Shown here: one piece after another, positions 31,929 through 40,375 of the stretch
How the letters are laid out: the number at the start of each line of letters is the position of its first letter
Position numbering within the stretch: the first letter of the stretch is position 1
Source: Lachnospiraceae bacterium
GTDB lineage: Bacteria > Bacillota > Clostridia > Lachnospirales > Lachnospiraceae
Direction: 5' to 3'
NCBI GenBank assembly: GCA_022792835.1
Contig: JAAWBT010000003.1
Span: forward strand, 1-41,180
DNA length: 41,180 nt
Notes under the pieces: generated by a model
Told to the model about the DNA's origin: nothing
Seen by the model: the letters and a program-made list of their open reading frames with translations, nothing else
The model's database searches: none
Translations under genes and position numbers: made by a program

Positions 31929-32249
31929 ATGAGCTTCTTTGACTTTTTCAAGCAGCCAGATATCAATCAAGGCATAAAGGAATATCAAACTGCTCCCAGC
32001 GCTGTCTTGTTGGATGTACGCACCCCGGATGAATACCGGGAAGGTCATATTCCAGGTAGTGTAAATGTACCGCTGCAGAGCATCGACAAAGTAGTTGCCG
32101 TGGTCAAAAATAAAAACATCCCGCTGTTCATATACTGCCATTCCGGCTCCCGAAGCCGTCAGGCAGCCGGTATGCTGCAACGAATGGGATATACCAAAGT
32201 AAACAATATTGGCGGCATTTCCGCTTACTCGGGAAAGGTGGAACAATAA
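31929..32249 (+). CDS. Cytoplasmic rhodanese-domain protein
   Basis: A 106-residue single-domain rhodanese: LLDVRTPDEYREGHIPGSVNVP, active-site loop CHSGSRS and a C-terminal NIGGISAYSG. No signal peptide. Start ATG 31929 has AAGGAGG 7 bases upstream; a GTG 6 bases earlier is less likely. It shares a 31-base identical stretch with the preceding gene (32011-32041 versus 31622-31652), although the genes differ elsewhere. It probably handles sulfane sulfur in the cytosol. Confidence 0.94.
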   Translation: MSFFDFFKQPDINQGIKEYQTAPSAVLLDVRTPDEYREGHIPGSVNVPLQSIDKVVAVVKNKNIPLFIYCHSGSRSRQAAGMLQRMGYTKVNNIGGISAYSGKVEQ

Positions 32250-32317
32250 CATCTGACTTTGCAAAAAACAAAGAATACCCATCCGTTTTGGCAGTGAAAT
32301 GTACAAAAACAGATGGG

Positions 32318-32595
32318 TACCATCGGTTGACAAGGACACACACGCTCCAGTCTGCATGATTTGCCGGTTTTTCCGCGTTGTCCTCTCTCCACGTACATCC
32401 AGTACGCCTCTGTCGTCCGCCTTGAAAAACAGCCAAATCACTGCAGGTGGAGTCTGGGAGTCGGAAAGAGGGGAATTTTCCCATGGACAAGGCACTGGAA
32501 CAACGCGTACAGGGAGGTACACGGAGAGAAAGTAACGCAGCTCATGTAGAAATTCCCCCTTCTCCGACCGTGTATGCTCTTGTCAACCGATGGTA
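32318..32595. repeat. MITE-like element or long imperfect palindrome
   Basis: The outer 17 bases are exact inverted repeats: TACCATCGGTTGACAAG (32318-32334) and its complement (32579-32595). The similarity continues inward with mismatches (CACACGCTC against CACGGTC). It reappears around 32375-32425 against 32485-32540, where both arms read like CTCTCTCCNNGTACNTCC and GTACGC. The whole element of about 278 bases can thus fold back on itself. It encodes no plausible protein. Another short hairpin (ACCCATCCGTTTT / AAAACAGATGGGT, about 32279-32318) lies on its left edge. It fits a miniature inverted-repeat element or genome-wide repeat. It fills the gap between the rhodanese and greA-like genes; the rest of that gap is empty. 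Confidence 0.65.
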
Positions 32596-32670
32596 TTCTT
32601 TTAAATTTGAACCGCCTGGAGTTTATTTTCATCAAGACATACGCATCCTTCGTCCTCCCAGAGATTTTTC

Positions 32671-33174
32671 TCAAAAACTCCGCAGTCTGTCGCTTCCGTC
32701 GTCCCCTGTGTTTTCGATAGAACGGATCACCACATCATAGCCAACAGCATCGCTTACCTTCACCCGGACCCTGTCTCCCACCCGGTGTCCCAGGATCGCC
32801 CGCCCGATGGGCGATTCGGTGCTTATGTAATTTTTCAGAGAATTGCCCCGGACAGAGGTCACCAGCTTATAGTTCTCCTCCTCGTCATCCTCCTCAAAAT
32901 AAAGAGTTACCGTGTTGTTGAGTCCCACCTCATCCTCTCTGGAATCTTCCGAAACCACCACGGAAGTCTTTAACATCCGTTCCAGATAACGAATCCTGCT
33001 TTCATTCTGATTTTTATCCTTTTTAGCCGCATGGTATTCGAAATTCTCGCTCAGATCCCCATGGGCTCTGGCCTCCTTTACCGCTTCCAAAGCCTGCTTC
33101 CGGACCACCAGTTTCCGGTACTCGATTTCTTCCTCAATCCGCTTCACATCTTTTTCTGTCAACTGATTTTGCAT
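32671..33174 (-). CDS. GreA/GreB-family transcription elongation factor
   Basis: A 167-residue factor that reactivates backtracked RNA polymerase. The N-terminal coiled coil (about 1-75) contains the tip motif GDLSENFEYHAAK with its acidic residues. The C-terminal FKBP-like domain has ISTESPIGRAILGHRVGDRVRV. The start is uncertain: ATG 33174 is chosen, with an in-frame TTG at 33189; RBS signals are weak for both. The C-terminal tail after VIRSIENTG is Asp/Arg-rich and not typical. The true cellular GreA may be encoded elsewhere. Confidence 0.9.
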   Translation of the reverse strand: MQNQLTEKDVKRIEEEIEYRKLVVRKQALEAVKEARAHGDLSENFEYHAAKKDKNQNESRIRYLERMLKTSVVVSEDSREDEVGLNNTVTLYFEEDDEEENYKLVTSVRGNSLKNYISTESPIGRAILGHRVGDRVRVKVSDAVGYDVVIRSIENTGDDGSDRLRSF

Positions 33175-33256
33175 TGCACCTGTTTCCAATCCTTTCTCTG
33201 CTCTGTTGCCCGCTCCCTCTCCTCCCCGAATCCATTTCCCCCTTCAGCACTGTGTT

Positions 33257-34273
33257 TTAACGCACCATATCCCTGGTGATCCCTTTCAGGGAAGCAGCCC
33301 CGCACATGGACATGGCATCCGCAAGCTCTCCCCCAATCTTTGCAACATAGGTTTCCACACCATTTTCTCCGCCTCCGTATACGGCTGTCACAAAGGGTCT
33401 GGCAATGATCACGGCATCTGCTCCAAGGGCCAGCGCTCTCAATACATCGGTGCCGGAGCGGATCCCCCCGTCCACAAAAATCTTCATGGCGCCGTCCACA
33501 GCCTTCACGATCTCCTCCAGCACCTCCGCTGTAGCCGGGCACCCGTCCAGCACCCGGCCGCCATGGTTGGATACCACAATGGCGGCCGCCCCCGCTTCTT
33601 TGGCTTTCAATGCTCCTTTCACCGTCATGATTCCTTTTACGATAAAAGGAAGCTCCCCACAGGAATCCACAATATCCCTAAGCTCCGCCACAGTCTTCCT
33701 ACCGGCCGGCGGCGTCATGTTCTTTAAAAAAGGAAGCCCCGCCGCGTCCACATCCATGGCCACCGCAAAGGCGCCTGCCTCCTTCACCAAGGCAAGCTTC
33801 TCCCGGACTGTTTCCAGATTCCAGGGCTTCACTGTAGGGATCCCAAGACCTCCTGCGTGTTTGATAGCCGCCGTAGCTCCTTTAATCACCGCCGGGTTGG
33901 TCCCATCCCCGGTGAATGCCGCGATTCCAGCTTTTGCACAGGCTGACACCAGCACCTCATTATAGCTTTCATCGTCATACTTATCTCCATAATGGAGATT
34001 CACCGCACCCACAGGCCCGGCAAAGACCGGATAGGAAAATTGCTTTCCAAAAAGCGAAAGCTTTGTGTCCACCGGTTCATTGGCACAGAGCGTATCCATA
34101 TTGACCCGGATCTCCTGCCACCTTTCATAATTCCGTATGGCCGTGTCCCCCGCGCCTTTGGCTCCTGGTCCGGGGATCTGATTTTTACAGCTCTTTCCGT
34201 TGCAGACAGGGCATGCCTTACAGTATTTCCCAATACAAGTCCGCGCATTCTCCAGTATTTCCTGATACTCCAT
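33257..34273 (-). CDS. FMN-dependent alpha-hydroxy-acid oxidoreductase family protein
   Basis: A 338-residue (beta/alpha)8 FMN enzyme of the lactate oxidase/glycolate oxidase group. Seen are the FAGPVGAVN FMN strand, KPWNLETV, IVKGIMTVKGALKAKEAGA (FMN-contacting Lys), VVSNHGGRVLDG with the catalytic His and Arg, and FVDGGIRSGTDVLRALALGAD for phosphate binding. The N-terminus has an unusual cysteine cluster (C13, C18, C21, C24, C29: CIGKYCKACPVC). In anaerobes these proteins probably act as dehydrogenases passing electrons elsewhere, and the cysteines could bind an Fe-S cluster; both points are inference. It is followed on the same strand by greA-like; SDR upstream. Confidence 0.88.
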   Translation of the reverse strand: MEYQEILENARTCIGKYCKACPVCNGKSCKNQIPGPGAKGAGDTAIRNYERWQEIRVNMDTLCANEPVDTKLSLFGKQFSYPVFAGPVGAVNLHYGDKYDDESYNEVLVSACAKAGIAAFTGDGTNPAVIKGATAAIKHAGGLGIPTVKPWNLETVREKLALVKEAGAFAVAMDVDAAGLPFLKNMTPPAGRKTVAELRDIVDSCGELPFIVKGIMTVKGALKAKEAGAAAIVVSNHGGRVLDGCPATAEVLEEIVKAVDGAMKIFVDGGIRSGTDVLRALALGADAVIIARPFVTAVYGGGENGVETYVAKIGGELADAMSMCGAASLKGITRDMVR

Positions 34274-34347
34274 CTTGTTCCTCCTCCTCGCCGAAAGTCT
34301 CTCCGGCAGTATATTTTACAGCAACATGGCAATGCTCCTTTCTCATG

Positions 34348-35061
34348 TCAGAAAGGCGCTTTCGAGGAACGGTGGACATGGATTTCGTCAATGACTGCAT
34401 TGGTCCTGTGGGTCAAAAGAAACTCCATGATATCCCCAATGTCTTCCGGCAAGATCACCGGACCATCAGCCAATTCCGGCCGCACCTCTTTTAACATATC
34501 CGTCATAATCCCGCCGGGGCACAAAATATGCACCCGGATATTTTCCGGCGCCAGTTCCTTTGCCATCACTTTGGTCATCCCCATCAGCGCATGTTTGCTG
34601 GCCGCATAGGCACACTGGTCCACGTAGCCCTGGACAGACACCACACTGCCCATATTGATGATGGTTGGGCACTCGGATTCTCGAAGAAAAGGCAGCGCAT
34701 ATTTAGATACCAGGAACACTCCGCGTATATTGGTCTCGTAGGCCAGATCCATCATTTCCGTCGTGGTTTCCTCAAAAGGGGCGCTGATCACCACCCCCGC
34801 ATTGTTGATGACATAATCCACCTGGGAAATTCCCCCAAACATCTGCCGGATCTGTTCCTCACGCCTGACATCCACAACAAAGAGTTCCACGTGTACGCCT
34901 TTTTCCTCACAAAGCTCTTTTGTTTTTTCCAGCTTTTCCCGTCCTCTTCCGCAGAGAAGCAGGTTCACGCCAAGCTCTGCCAGACGGACGGCCACCGCCT
35001 TTCCGATTCCGGCACCAGCCCCTGTGATGAGAGCTGTCCGCCCTCTGATCTCCATTCTCAT
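34348..35061 (-). CDS. Short-chain dehydrogenase/reductase (SDR)
   Basis: A 237-residue classical SDR with the cofactor motif TGAGAGIG (residues about 14-21), NNAG, the catalytic Ser in MGSVVS and YAASK (Tyr-Lys), followed by LCPGGIMTDM. It reduces or oxidises a carbonyl/alcohol with NAD(P); substrate unknown. It starts 12 bases after the end of the upstream membrane-protein gene, so the two are probably cotranscribed. The gap of about 75 bases to the FMN enzyme allows the same transcript. Confidence 0.93.
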   Translation of the reverse strand: MRMEIRGRTALITGAGAGIGKAVAVRLAELGVNLLLCGRGREKLEKTKELCEEKGVHVELFVVDVRREEQIRQMFGGISQVDYVINNAGVVISAPFEETTTEMMDLAYETNIRGVFLVSKYALPFLRESECPTIINMGSVVSVQGYVDQCAYAASKHALMGMTKVMAKELAPENIRVHILCPGGIMTDMLKEVRPELADGPVILPEDIGDIMEFLLTHRTNAVIDEIHVHRSSKAPF

Positions 35062-35073
35062 ACCATCCTCCTG

Positions 35074-36804
35074 TTACTTCATCTCAAAACTCTCCGCCTC
35101 AATAAGCTCATCTTCCGTCGGATAATGGGTAATGGTGATATGATCGCCCGCATCGAGAATGACCGCCATGGGATAATCTTTTGCGCTTACCATATAATAT
35201 ACTTTCCCCTTTTCCAGCTTCAGGAAATACACCGTATTCCCATCCATATCGGCAGAACGGATCTCCTCCACCTTTCCTGATACGCTCACAGCCTTCTCTT
35301 CCGGCTCTGGTTCTTTGATCTCTTCATCGCTCAAAATCTGATTTTCCACAAGAAGCTCATGATACCGTTTCTGGCAGTCCGCAACCGTATTCCCTGTGGC
35401 CACGATCTGGTACTGCTGCACATTCACCATAGCATACATTTTCACCAGCCCGGCTGCATCCTTGAGAGCCATAAAATAGGTAGGCTGGTCAGAAATATTG
35501 AGAAGCAGCGGGAAAGTCGCCCCATAACTGAACTGCTGAACCGCGCCCTCTGCCGACGACATGGCCGAATACTCTTCAGCCCCGGCGCAGGAATAATAAT
35601 GGGCCTCCTTGGTCCTCTGATTCACCAGGATAAATCCGATATTTCCCCTATCTCCGGTGACAGATGTCACGCCGGTATAGACCCATACGTCATCATCCTG
35701 AGCAATAAAATTGTAACCGTCTGTGGTCTCCGTACAATCTTTCTGTCCAAACAGAGAATTCCAGAAACCATTGTGGTATTCTCCGTAATAATCATACTGC
35801 GCCACGATCAGATCTGCCGAGTAGACCCGATCCACCCAGGTGGGAACATCCTCGATATCGTAATACTCCGTCTCTCCGGTGACCGCATTCACCAGCACTG
35901 CCCCGGAGATATCTGTACCGTCAAACAGACCGATCCGCTTTTCGATCACAGACGCAATCCAGTAGGGGGTCCCATCGTCATTGATCTCAAAATTTACATC
36001 GTCAAACATAAGGGTCGGATAAGAAAACCTCAGATGACGCATCAGATCTCTGCTGAAATACTCTGAGGGCGAATACTTGATTCCTTCCTCCAGGCGGACC
36101 ACCTCCACCTCCTGAGTCCTCATATCGATGCGCACATATGCCGGGATTCCATCTCCCCGGTTATTCCACCATTTAAAGAAATCGTTGTAATTCAGATAAT
36201 TGAGCCGGACCGGATGCCCCTGGTAATTGATCTGTGCAGAAGAGTCGTCCACAGCAAACTGGCTCACCAGATCGCTCAACTCTCCAAGCTTCCTGTTGGC
36301 CAGGTTATTGGCAGAATTCTCGTCCAGCAGCGGAATCTGATTCCAGCCAATCTCCGACACCTCCGATGCAAAATCTCCCGTATTCATAGGCATCAGCTCC
36401 GAATAAGCTTTGGCCCGGAAAATCACAAGACCGAACAGAGAGCCTGCGATAATGACCACCACCGCCAGGATCAGCAGTATCAGCGGAACCGCCAGATTTT
36501 TTTTCGTGTAGGTCATATACTCTTTCACGGAACCGGCCCGAAACCCCTGCAGAAGCACCATGCAGACCGAAAAGACAACACAGAGCAAAATCACAAAACT
36601 ATAGAGCTCTCTGTTATGGATGTTAAGGGCGGGCAGTTTAAAATAAAAATACACGCTCCCAAAAACAAGCGTAACCAGAAGACTCACAAGCACCCTCGTC
36701 ACCGGGCCGCCCCTGGGCTTACCGGGACGTATCACTTTCTCCCTTGGCGCCTCTTCGCCTCCCGGCCTCTGGCCCATCACCATCTTAAAATCAAAAATAT
36801 TCAT
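35074..36804 (-). CDS. Unknown membrane protein with large extracellular domain
   Basis: A 576-residue protein I do not recognise. A Pro/Lys/Arg-rich cytoplasmic N-terminus is followed by three transmembrane helices (about 36-55, 67-86, 104-129). A soluble C-terminal region of about 440 residues follows, rich in aromatic and acidic residues (LNYLNYNDFFKWWNNRGDG, NFEINDDGTPYWIASVI). It contains repeated phrases such as VLVNAVTGETEYY and ILVNQRTKEAHYY that suggest duplicated beta-rich modules. A linker with EPEPEEK near 505 precedes a final OB-like strand segment. Start ATG 36804 (RBS AAAGGA) is preferred; ATG 36825 is possible. It sits at the head of the SDR transcript. Confidence 0.75.
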   Translation of the reverse strand: MNIFDFKMVMGQRPGGEEAPREKVIRPGKPRGGPVTRVLVSLLVTLVFGSVYFYFKLPALNIHNRELYSFVILLCVVFSVCMVLLQGFRAGSVKEYMTYTKKNLAVPLILLILAVVVIIAGSLFGLVIFRAKAYSELMPMNTGDFASEVSEIGWNQIPLLDENSANNLANRKLGELSDLVSQFAVDDSSAQINYQGHPVRLNYLNYNDFFKWWNNRGDGIPAYVRIDMRTQEVEVVRLEEGIKYSPSEYFSRDLMRHLRFSYPTLMFDDVNFEINDDGTPYWIASVIEKRIGLFDGTDISGAVLVNAVTGETEYYDIEDVPTWVDRVYSADLIVAQYDYYGEYHNGFWNSLFGQKDCTETTDGYNFIAQDDDVWVYTGVTSVTGDRGNIGFILVNQRTKEAHYYSCAGAEEYSAMSSAEGAVQQFSYGATFPLLLNISDQPTYFMALKDAAGLVKMYAMVNVQQYQIVATGNTVADCQKRYHELLVENQILSDEEIKEPEPEEKAVSVSGKVEEIRSADMDGNTVYFLKLEKGKVYYMVSAKDYPMAVILDAGDHITITHYPTEDELIEAESFEMK

Positions 36805-36955
36805 ACGTTCCGTTTCCTTTCCCATGGCTTGTCCATAAAATTTTTTCTGCTCACAGTTCTGACCCTTTTGGGCCAGTTACTGTCATTGTACCACAGGTTC
36901 CCCAAAAAATCCTCTTAATTTCTCTGTTTTCTTTTATTCTCTGGAAACTTAAGCA

Positions 36956-36977
36956 GCGGACCCCCAAAGGAGTCCGC
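36956..36977. terminator. Hairpin after the surface-protein gene
   Basis: GCGGAC (36956-36961) pairs with GTCCGC (36972-36977) around a 10-base loop, 68 bases past the surface-protein stop. The T-run on the minus strand is poor, so its role as a terminator is only suggested by position. Confidence 0.35.
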
Positions 36978-37044
36978 CACTCATCAACTTTATTTTTATG
37001 TTCAGACAGACAAGGAACCTGCCCAATTGCTGCGAAGTATCTGA

Positions 37045-40020
37045 CTAATGCCTCTTCTTCCGATATTGTTTTTGCATCAACAATGTCATAACGCCAATGG
37101 CTGCCAAACCACTGATTACCCAAGGAAGCATATGGTTGGTATCCCCCGTCGATACATCCTTTTGATCCGGTGTTTGAGGACCTTTAGCATTATTTTTATC
37201 CAGCCGTTGTGCCGATATCACAATCAGGTAATCAGAAGCATGACTAAAGGTCAGGCTTACCACACCATCCCCTCCGATCTTTCCGGCATGAATAAATACC
37301 AGTTTTCCGGCACTGTCATGATAATACAGGTTGCCATAAAGCCCCGCATATTTTTTCCCGATATTAATCGTAAGCGTCGCTTTAAAGCCAAAGTCCCCTT
37401 CATGTACCAGAGAAAGCTGGCGTACAGGACTATTTCCGGCCAATGCCCGTATTGTTGCACTTGGAATATGCTGCGTATCCAAAATCACCTGCATGTTGAC
37501 ATCCTTCGGTTCTTCCGCCAGGATATCTCTCCCGTCAATACTCCAGATATATCCTCCCATATTCATCTGAATGGTCAGGTTCTTTCCCTTTGCCGCTTTT
37601 AAAAGCTGTGCGGGAACCACCGTGGCTTCTTTCATATCTACGATAATGACCTCCTGGGGCGCAGCATCGTTGGCCCGTTTTACCAACTCAGCGATCTTCG
37701 CATCGGAAAGCTTTTCCGGAGAAAGCCCGGGCTTCTCTGGCACAACCGGTTCCGTAGGCTTTTCCGGTGTATCAGGCTCTTCTGGCTTTTCTGGTGTACT
37801 TGGATCCGCCTGCTTTGTGCCATACCCATAGAAGTCCATATTTTGATTTACCACATAAACATTTTCTTCACTGATTTCATCGTCTCTCTCCCGGACCCAT
37901 GTGATATTACTGTAGTCTCCCAGAGCTTTTGGAAGCACAAATTCCGCTCCGGGCTCCACCACCTGACAGAACATCGCCTCAAACATCTGGTCGCTGATCC
38001 CCTGATAGAAAAAATCCTCTTCCTGGCAGCGTGGATCAATCAGACAGCGCACCATATGGTTTGTATAAACTGCATATTTTGACGCAAAAATTCCATTTTT
38101 CACCGGACCGTCTCCATATTGTTCCACAATGATGCTCCATTCCTTAAACCGCAGTCCAGGATACATCTTTGGCATGGCCTGTTTTTTCAGCAGACTCTCA
38201 ATCTCTTCCTTTGTCGCTTCCTTATCTACAAATAGCGCTTCCTGGTGTGTGTAATATCCATTGATATCATAATAATACGCCTCAACCTGCACAAGATTTT
38301 TCTCTGCATACCGGGCGACACATGCAACGTCCTTGTCTTTTTCGTTCTGTGTGCCTGAATAATACCACTCAACCAAATCCCAGCCCTCAAAGCTATAGTC
38401 CTTCCCTATATCCTCCGGCCGGTACTCCAAGGTCTCCACAAATTCCTCGCAGGATATCCCATTATCCACAAGCCGCATCTCTTTTTTATTCGCTATCTCC
38501 CCATTTTGATTGGTATAACGATAATTTATGAAAAAACGCACCTTGTCATATTTCGCATAGATATCCCACTGGCTGCCATGATCGACGACCTTTGTGTTCT
38601 CTGTGATTTCTTCCGTATGGCCATTAGCCTCCCATCCGACCTGCTTCATACCGGAAGTCGAATTCATTTCTGGAAATACCAGGCCAGCCTCCTTCAGCGT
38701 CTGCCGCCTCTCTCCTTTCAGCTTCTGCTCCTCGGCCACCTTCCATTCTCCATCCACATCCCGGACATGGAAACGTACCGTATATTCATAGGTCGGATTG
38801 GAAAATGTATTCCCATTATAAACCTGTACATAATACGGTTGATTTGTAAACAGAGAGTAATTGTTCATGGCATAATGTCCGTCCTCGCTCTGGACAGATA
38901 CTGATTCTATATACCATTCGCAGGGATATGTATCTGTATCCACCACAAAGGTGCCATGATAAGCGTTGTCCAGCTCGTCATACTTTAGATCAACTGTCTT
39001 TCTGCTCTTCTCATATTCCAAATCACCAGCAATCGCCCGAAAGTATGCGCTCCCGTTCTCCTGCATCTCCACGCCCGGCTTCATCTTTACCGTAACCGCG
39101 GCAGTATCCCCTGCCCGAAGGATCTCCCCGTTCTTCTCCAACTCCACAGAGGCGATCTCCGGAAACACGATTTCAGGAGTGGGATCTGGATTCTCCCCTG
39201 AACTCTTTTTCACTGTGAAGCCAAAATTTTCGATGGCGTCCACCTGCAACTCCAGCCAATGCATGGATCGGCTCAGTGAAATGCTCTCAAGCCTCCATAC
39301 ACCGTCCCCCATATGTGAGGGCACTTTACCCACATACCGGTTCCCCCCTTCTCTGTTGAGAGAAAAGGTATGTCTGCTTCCACCATCACTTTCCTTCACT
39401 GTCAAATAGAGGCTTTCATCAGTGACAGAGGGATCCGTTTCTAATGTCAGCGATAAAGCAGCTTCCGTATCCAGGGTCTGACCGTCCTGCTCAAACTCGA
39501 AAGCCGTAACCCGAAGGGCTTTTGCCTCCACATTGAACCAATATACATAATCTCCATTTTCCCATAGATTTGCATCTGTACAATTGCCAAAGCTGTCCGT
39601 CACCTTAATTTCAGAAATATACACTTTCCCGGTGCCTACTTCATCCAGTTTATCTTCGAATTCATACCGCTTTTCCGTTTCATTATAGGAAAGTGTCGAA
39701 TTGAAGTCAACGTTATCGCTCTGCATCTGTAAAGATACCGATTCGATCTCGCTGTCTGCATCATAAGCATAGACATACAACTGCAGAGTATCCCCTTCTT
39801 TCAAAGTTTTTCCCTGCTGGGGAAACTCCACTCTTTCAATCACCGGTTTTGTTATGTCATACTGATCTTCCGGTGTTTCCGACTGCGGCGCCGGCTTTTG
39901 CGTTTCTTCCACTGTCCCTGTCTCCACATTTTCTCCGACCGTCTCTGCGTAAGCCACACTGCCTAACATCTGGCAGAGCAATGCGACGATCAGAAAAAAC
40001 ACCAAGCTTTTCCTTCTCAC
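37045..40020 (-). CDS. Secreted, wall- or membrane-anchored multidomain surface protein
   Basis: A 991-residue exported protein. A signal peptide of about 25 residues ends in AYA-ET. Several beta-sandwich (Ig-like) repeats follow, beginning PVIERVEFPQQGKTLKEGDTL and IVFPEIASVELEKNGEILRAGD (residues about 55-420). InlB-B/Flg_new-like modules follow (VRFHVRDVDGEW, VRFFINYRYTNQNGE, EGWDLVEWY; about 420-620). A Pro-rich spacer (PEKPEEPDTPEKPTEPVVPEKP-type, about 760-790) precedes another beta domain. The end is a sorting-like signal: DVSTGDTNHMLPW, a hydrophobic helix and RKKRH. The TGD motif lacks the usual LPXTG proline, so anchoring is uncertain. The start is taken as GTG 40020, since AGGAGG lies 6 bases upstream; ATG 40035 overlaps that RBS. 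Probably an adhesin or host-interaction protein. Confidence 0.85.
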   Translation of the reverse strand: MRRKSLVFFLIVALLCQMLGSVAYAETVGENVETGTVEETQKPAPQSETPEDQYDITKPVIERVEFPQQGKTLKEGDTLQLYVYAYDADSEIESVSLQMQSDNVDFNSTLSYNETEKRYEFEDKLDEVGTGKVYISEIKVTDSFGNCTDANLWENGDYVYWFNVEAKALRVTAFEFEQDGQTLDTEAALSLTLETDPSVTDESLYLTVKESDGGSRHTFSLNREGGNRYVGKVPSHMGDGVWRLESISLSRSMHWLELQVDAIENFGFTVKKSSGENPDPTPEIVFPEIASVELEKNGEILRAGDTAAVTVKMKPGVEMQENGSAYFRAIAGDLEYEKSRKTVDLKYDELDNAYHGTFVVDTDTYPCEWYIESVSVQSEDGHYAMNNYSLFTNQPYYVQVYNGNTFSNPTYEYTVRFHVRDVDGEWKVAEEQKLKGERRQTLKEAGLVFPEMNSTSGMKQVGWEANGHTEEITENTKVVDHGSQWDIYAKYDKVRFFINYRYTNQNGEIANKKEMRLVDNGISCEEFVETLEYRPEDIGKDYSFEGWDLVEWYYSGTQNEKDKDVACVARYAEKNLVQVEAYYYDINGYYTHQEALFVDKEATKEEIESLLKKQAMPKMYPGLRFKEWSIIVEQYGDGPVKNGIFASKYAVYTNHMVRCLIDPRCQEEDFFYQGISDQMFEAMFCQVVEPGAEFVLPKALGDYSNITWVRERDDEISEENVYVVNQNMDFYGYGTKQADPSTPEKPEEPDTPEKPTEPVVPEKPGLSPEKLSDAKIAELVKRANDAAPQEVIIVDMKEATVVPAQLLKAAKGKNLTIQMNMGGYIWSIDGRDILAEEPKDVNMQVILDTQHIPSATIRALAGNSPVRQLSLVHEGDFGFKATLTINIGKKYAGLYGNLYYHDSAGKLVFIHAGKIGGDGVVSLTFSHASDYLIVISAQRLDKNNAKGPQTPDQKDVSTGDTNHMLPWVISGLAAIGVMTLLMQKQYRKKRH

Positions 40021-40068
40021 ATTGAACCTCCTCATGTTTAGTTGTTTTTATTTTCGCTTTTTTCATAC

Positions 40069-40091
40069 TTAGTACTCCATATCCGTACTAA
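40069..40091. promoter_or_regulatory. Operator-like palindrome in the surface-protein leader
   Basis: TTAGTAC (40069-40075) and GTACTAA (40085-40091) are exact inverted repeats around TCCATATCC. The site lies directly downstream of the predicted transcription start of the surface-protein gene, a typical repressor position. A small RNA hairpin is the alternative. Binding factor unknown. Confidence 0.5.
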
Positions 40092-40105
40092 AGAAAAGCG
40101 TTTTT

Positions 40106-40134
40106 ATTATACCACCCTGAATATTTTTATGCAA
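40106..40134 (-). promoter_or_regulatory. Sigma-A promoter of the surface-protein gene
   Basis: On the minus strand: -35 TTGCAT (40129-40134), 17-base spacer, perfect -10 TATAAT (40106-40111). The leader is about 80 bases to the GTG start and contains the 23-base palindrome. The remaining AT-rich bases up to 40375 contain no gene that I can support. Confidence 0.7.
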
Positions 40135-40375
40135 AAAAAAGCGATTAAAATAATTATTATATCTTAAAATCCTGTGCATGATTGGGCGGCATCAGAAGCA
40201 CTGTACTGCGAAAAGAAAGCAAAAATAACCCCCATAAAACATAACAGACACGAGCAATTTATTTTTGTTTAATTTCCGCTTTGATGAACAGAAAGTATAA
40301 GAAACCGCTTTCACTTTTTGGAAAACCGATATATAATAAAACAACAACAAACCAGAATTTCACGGGGAAATATAA

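Noticed and set aside
32128..32740. Several ORFs of 60-210 codons on both strands after the rhodanese genes
   Set aside because: They lie in or across the long inverted repeat and mirror each other (VNRWY-like strings on opposite strands), which is explained by the repeat.
35359..36918. Two plus-strand ORFs of about 235 codons opposite the unknown membrane protein
   Set aside because: The minus-strand frame has an RBS, membrane helices and a coherent end next to the SDR gene; the plus frames show only His/Ile/Arg-rich noise.
37740..37810. Possible CRISPR or tandem repeat in the surface-protein gene
   Set aside because: It is a short PEKP/TEP-coding Pro-rich spacer of a few irregular repeats, normal for wall-spanning regions.
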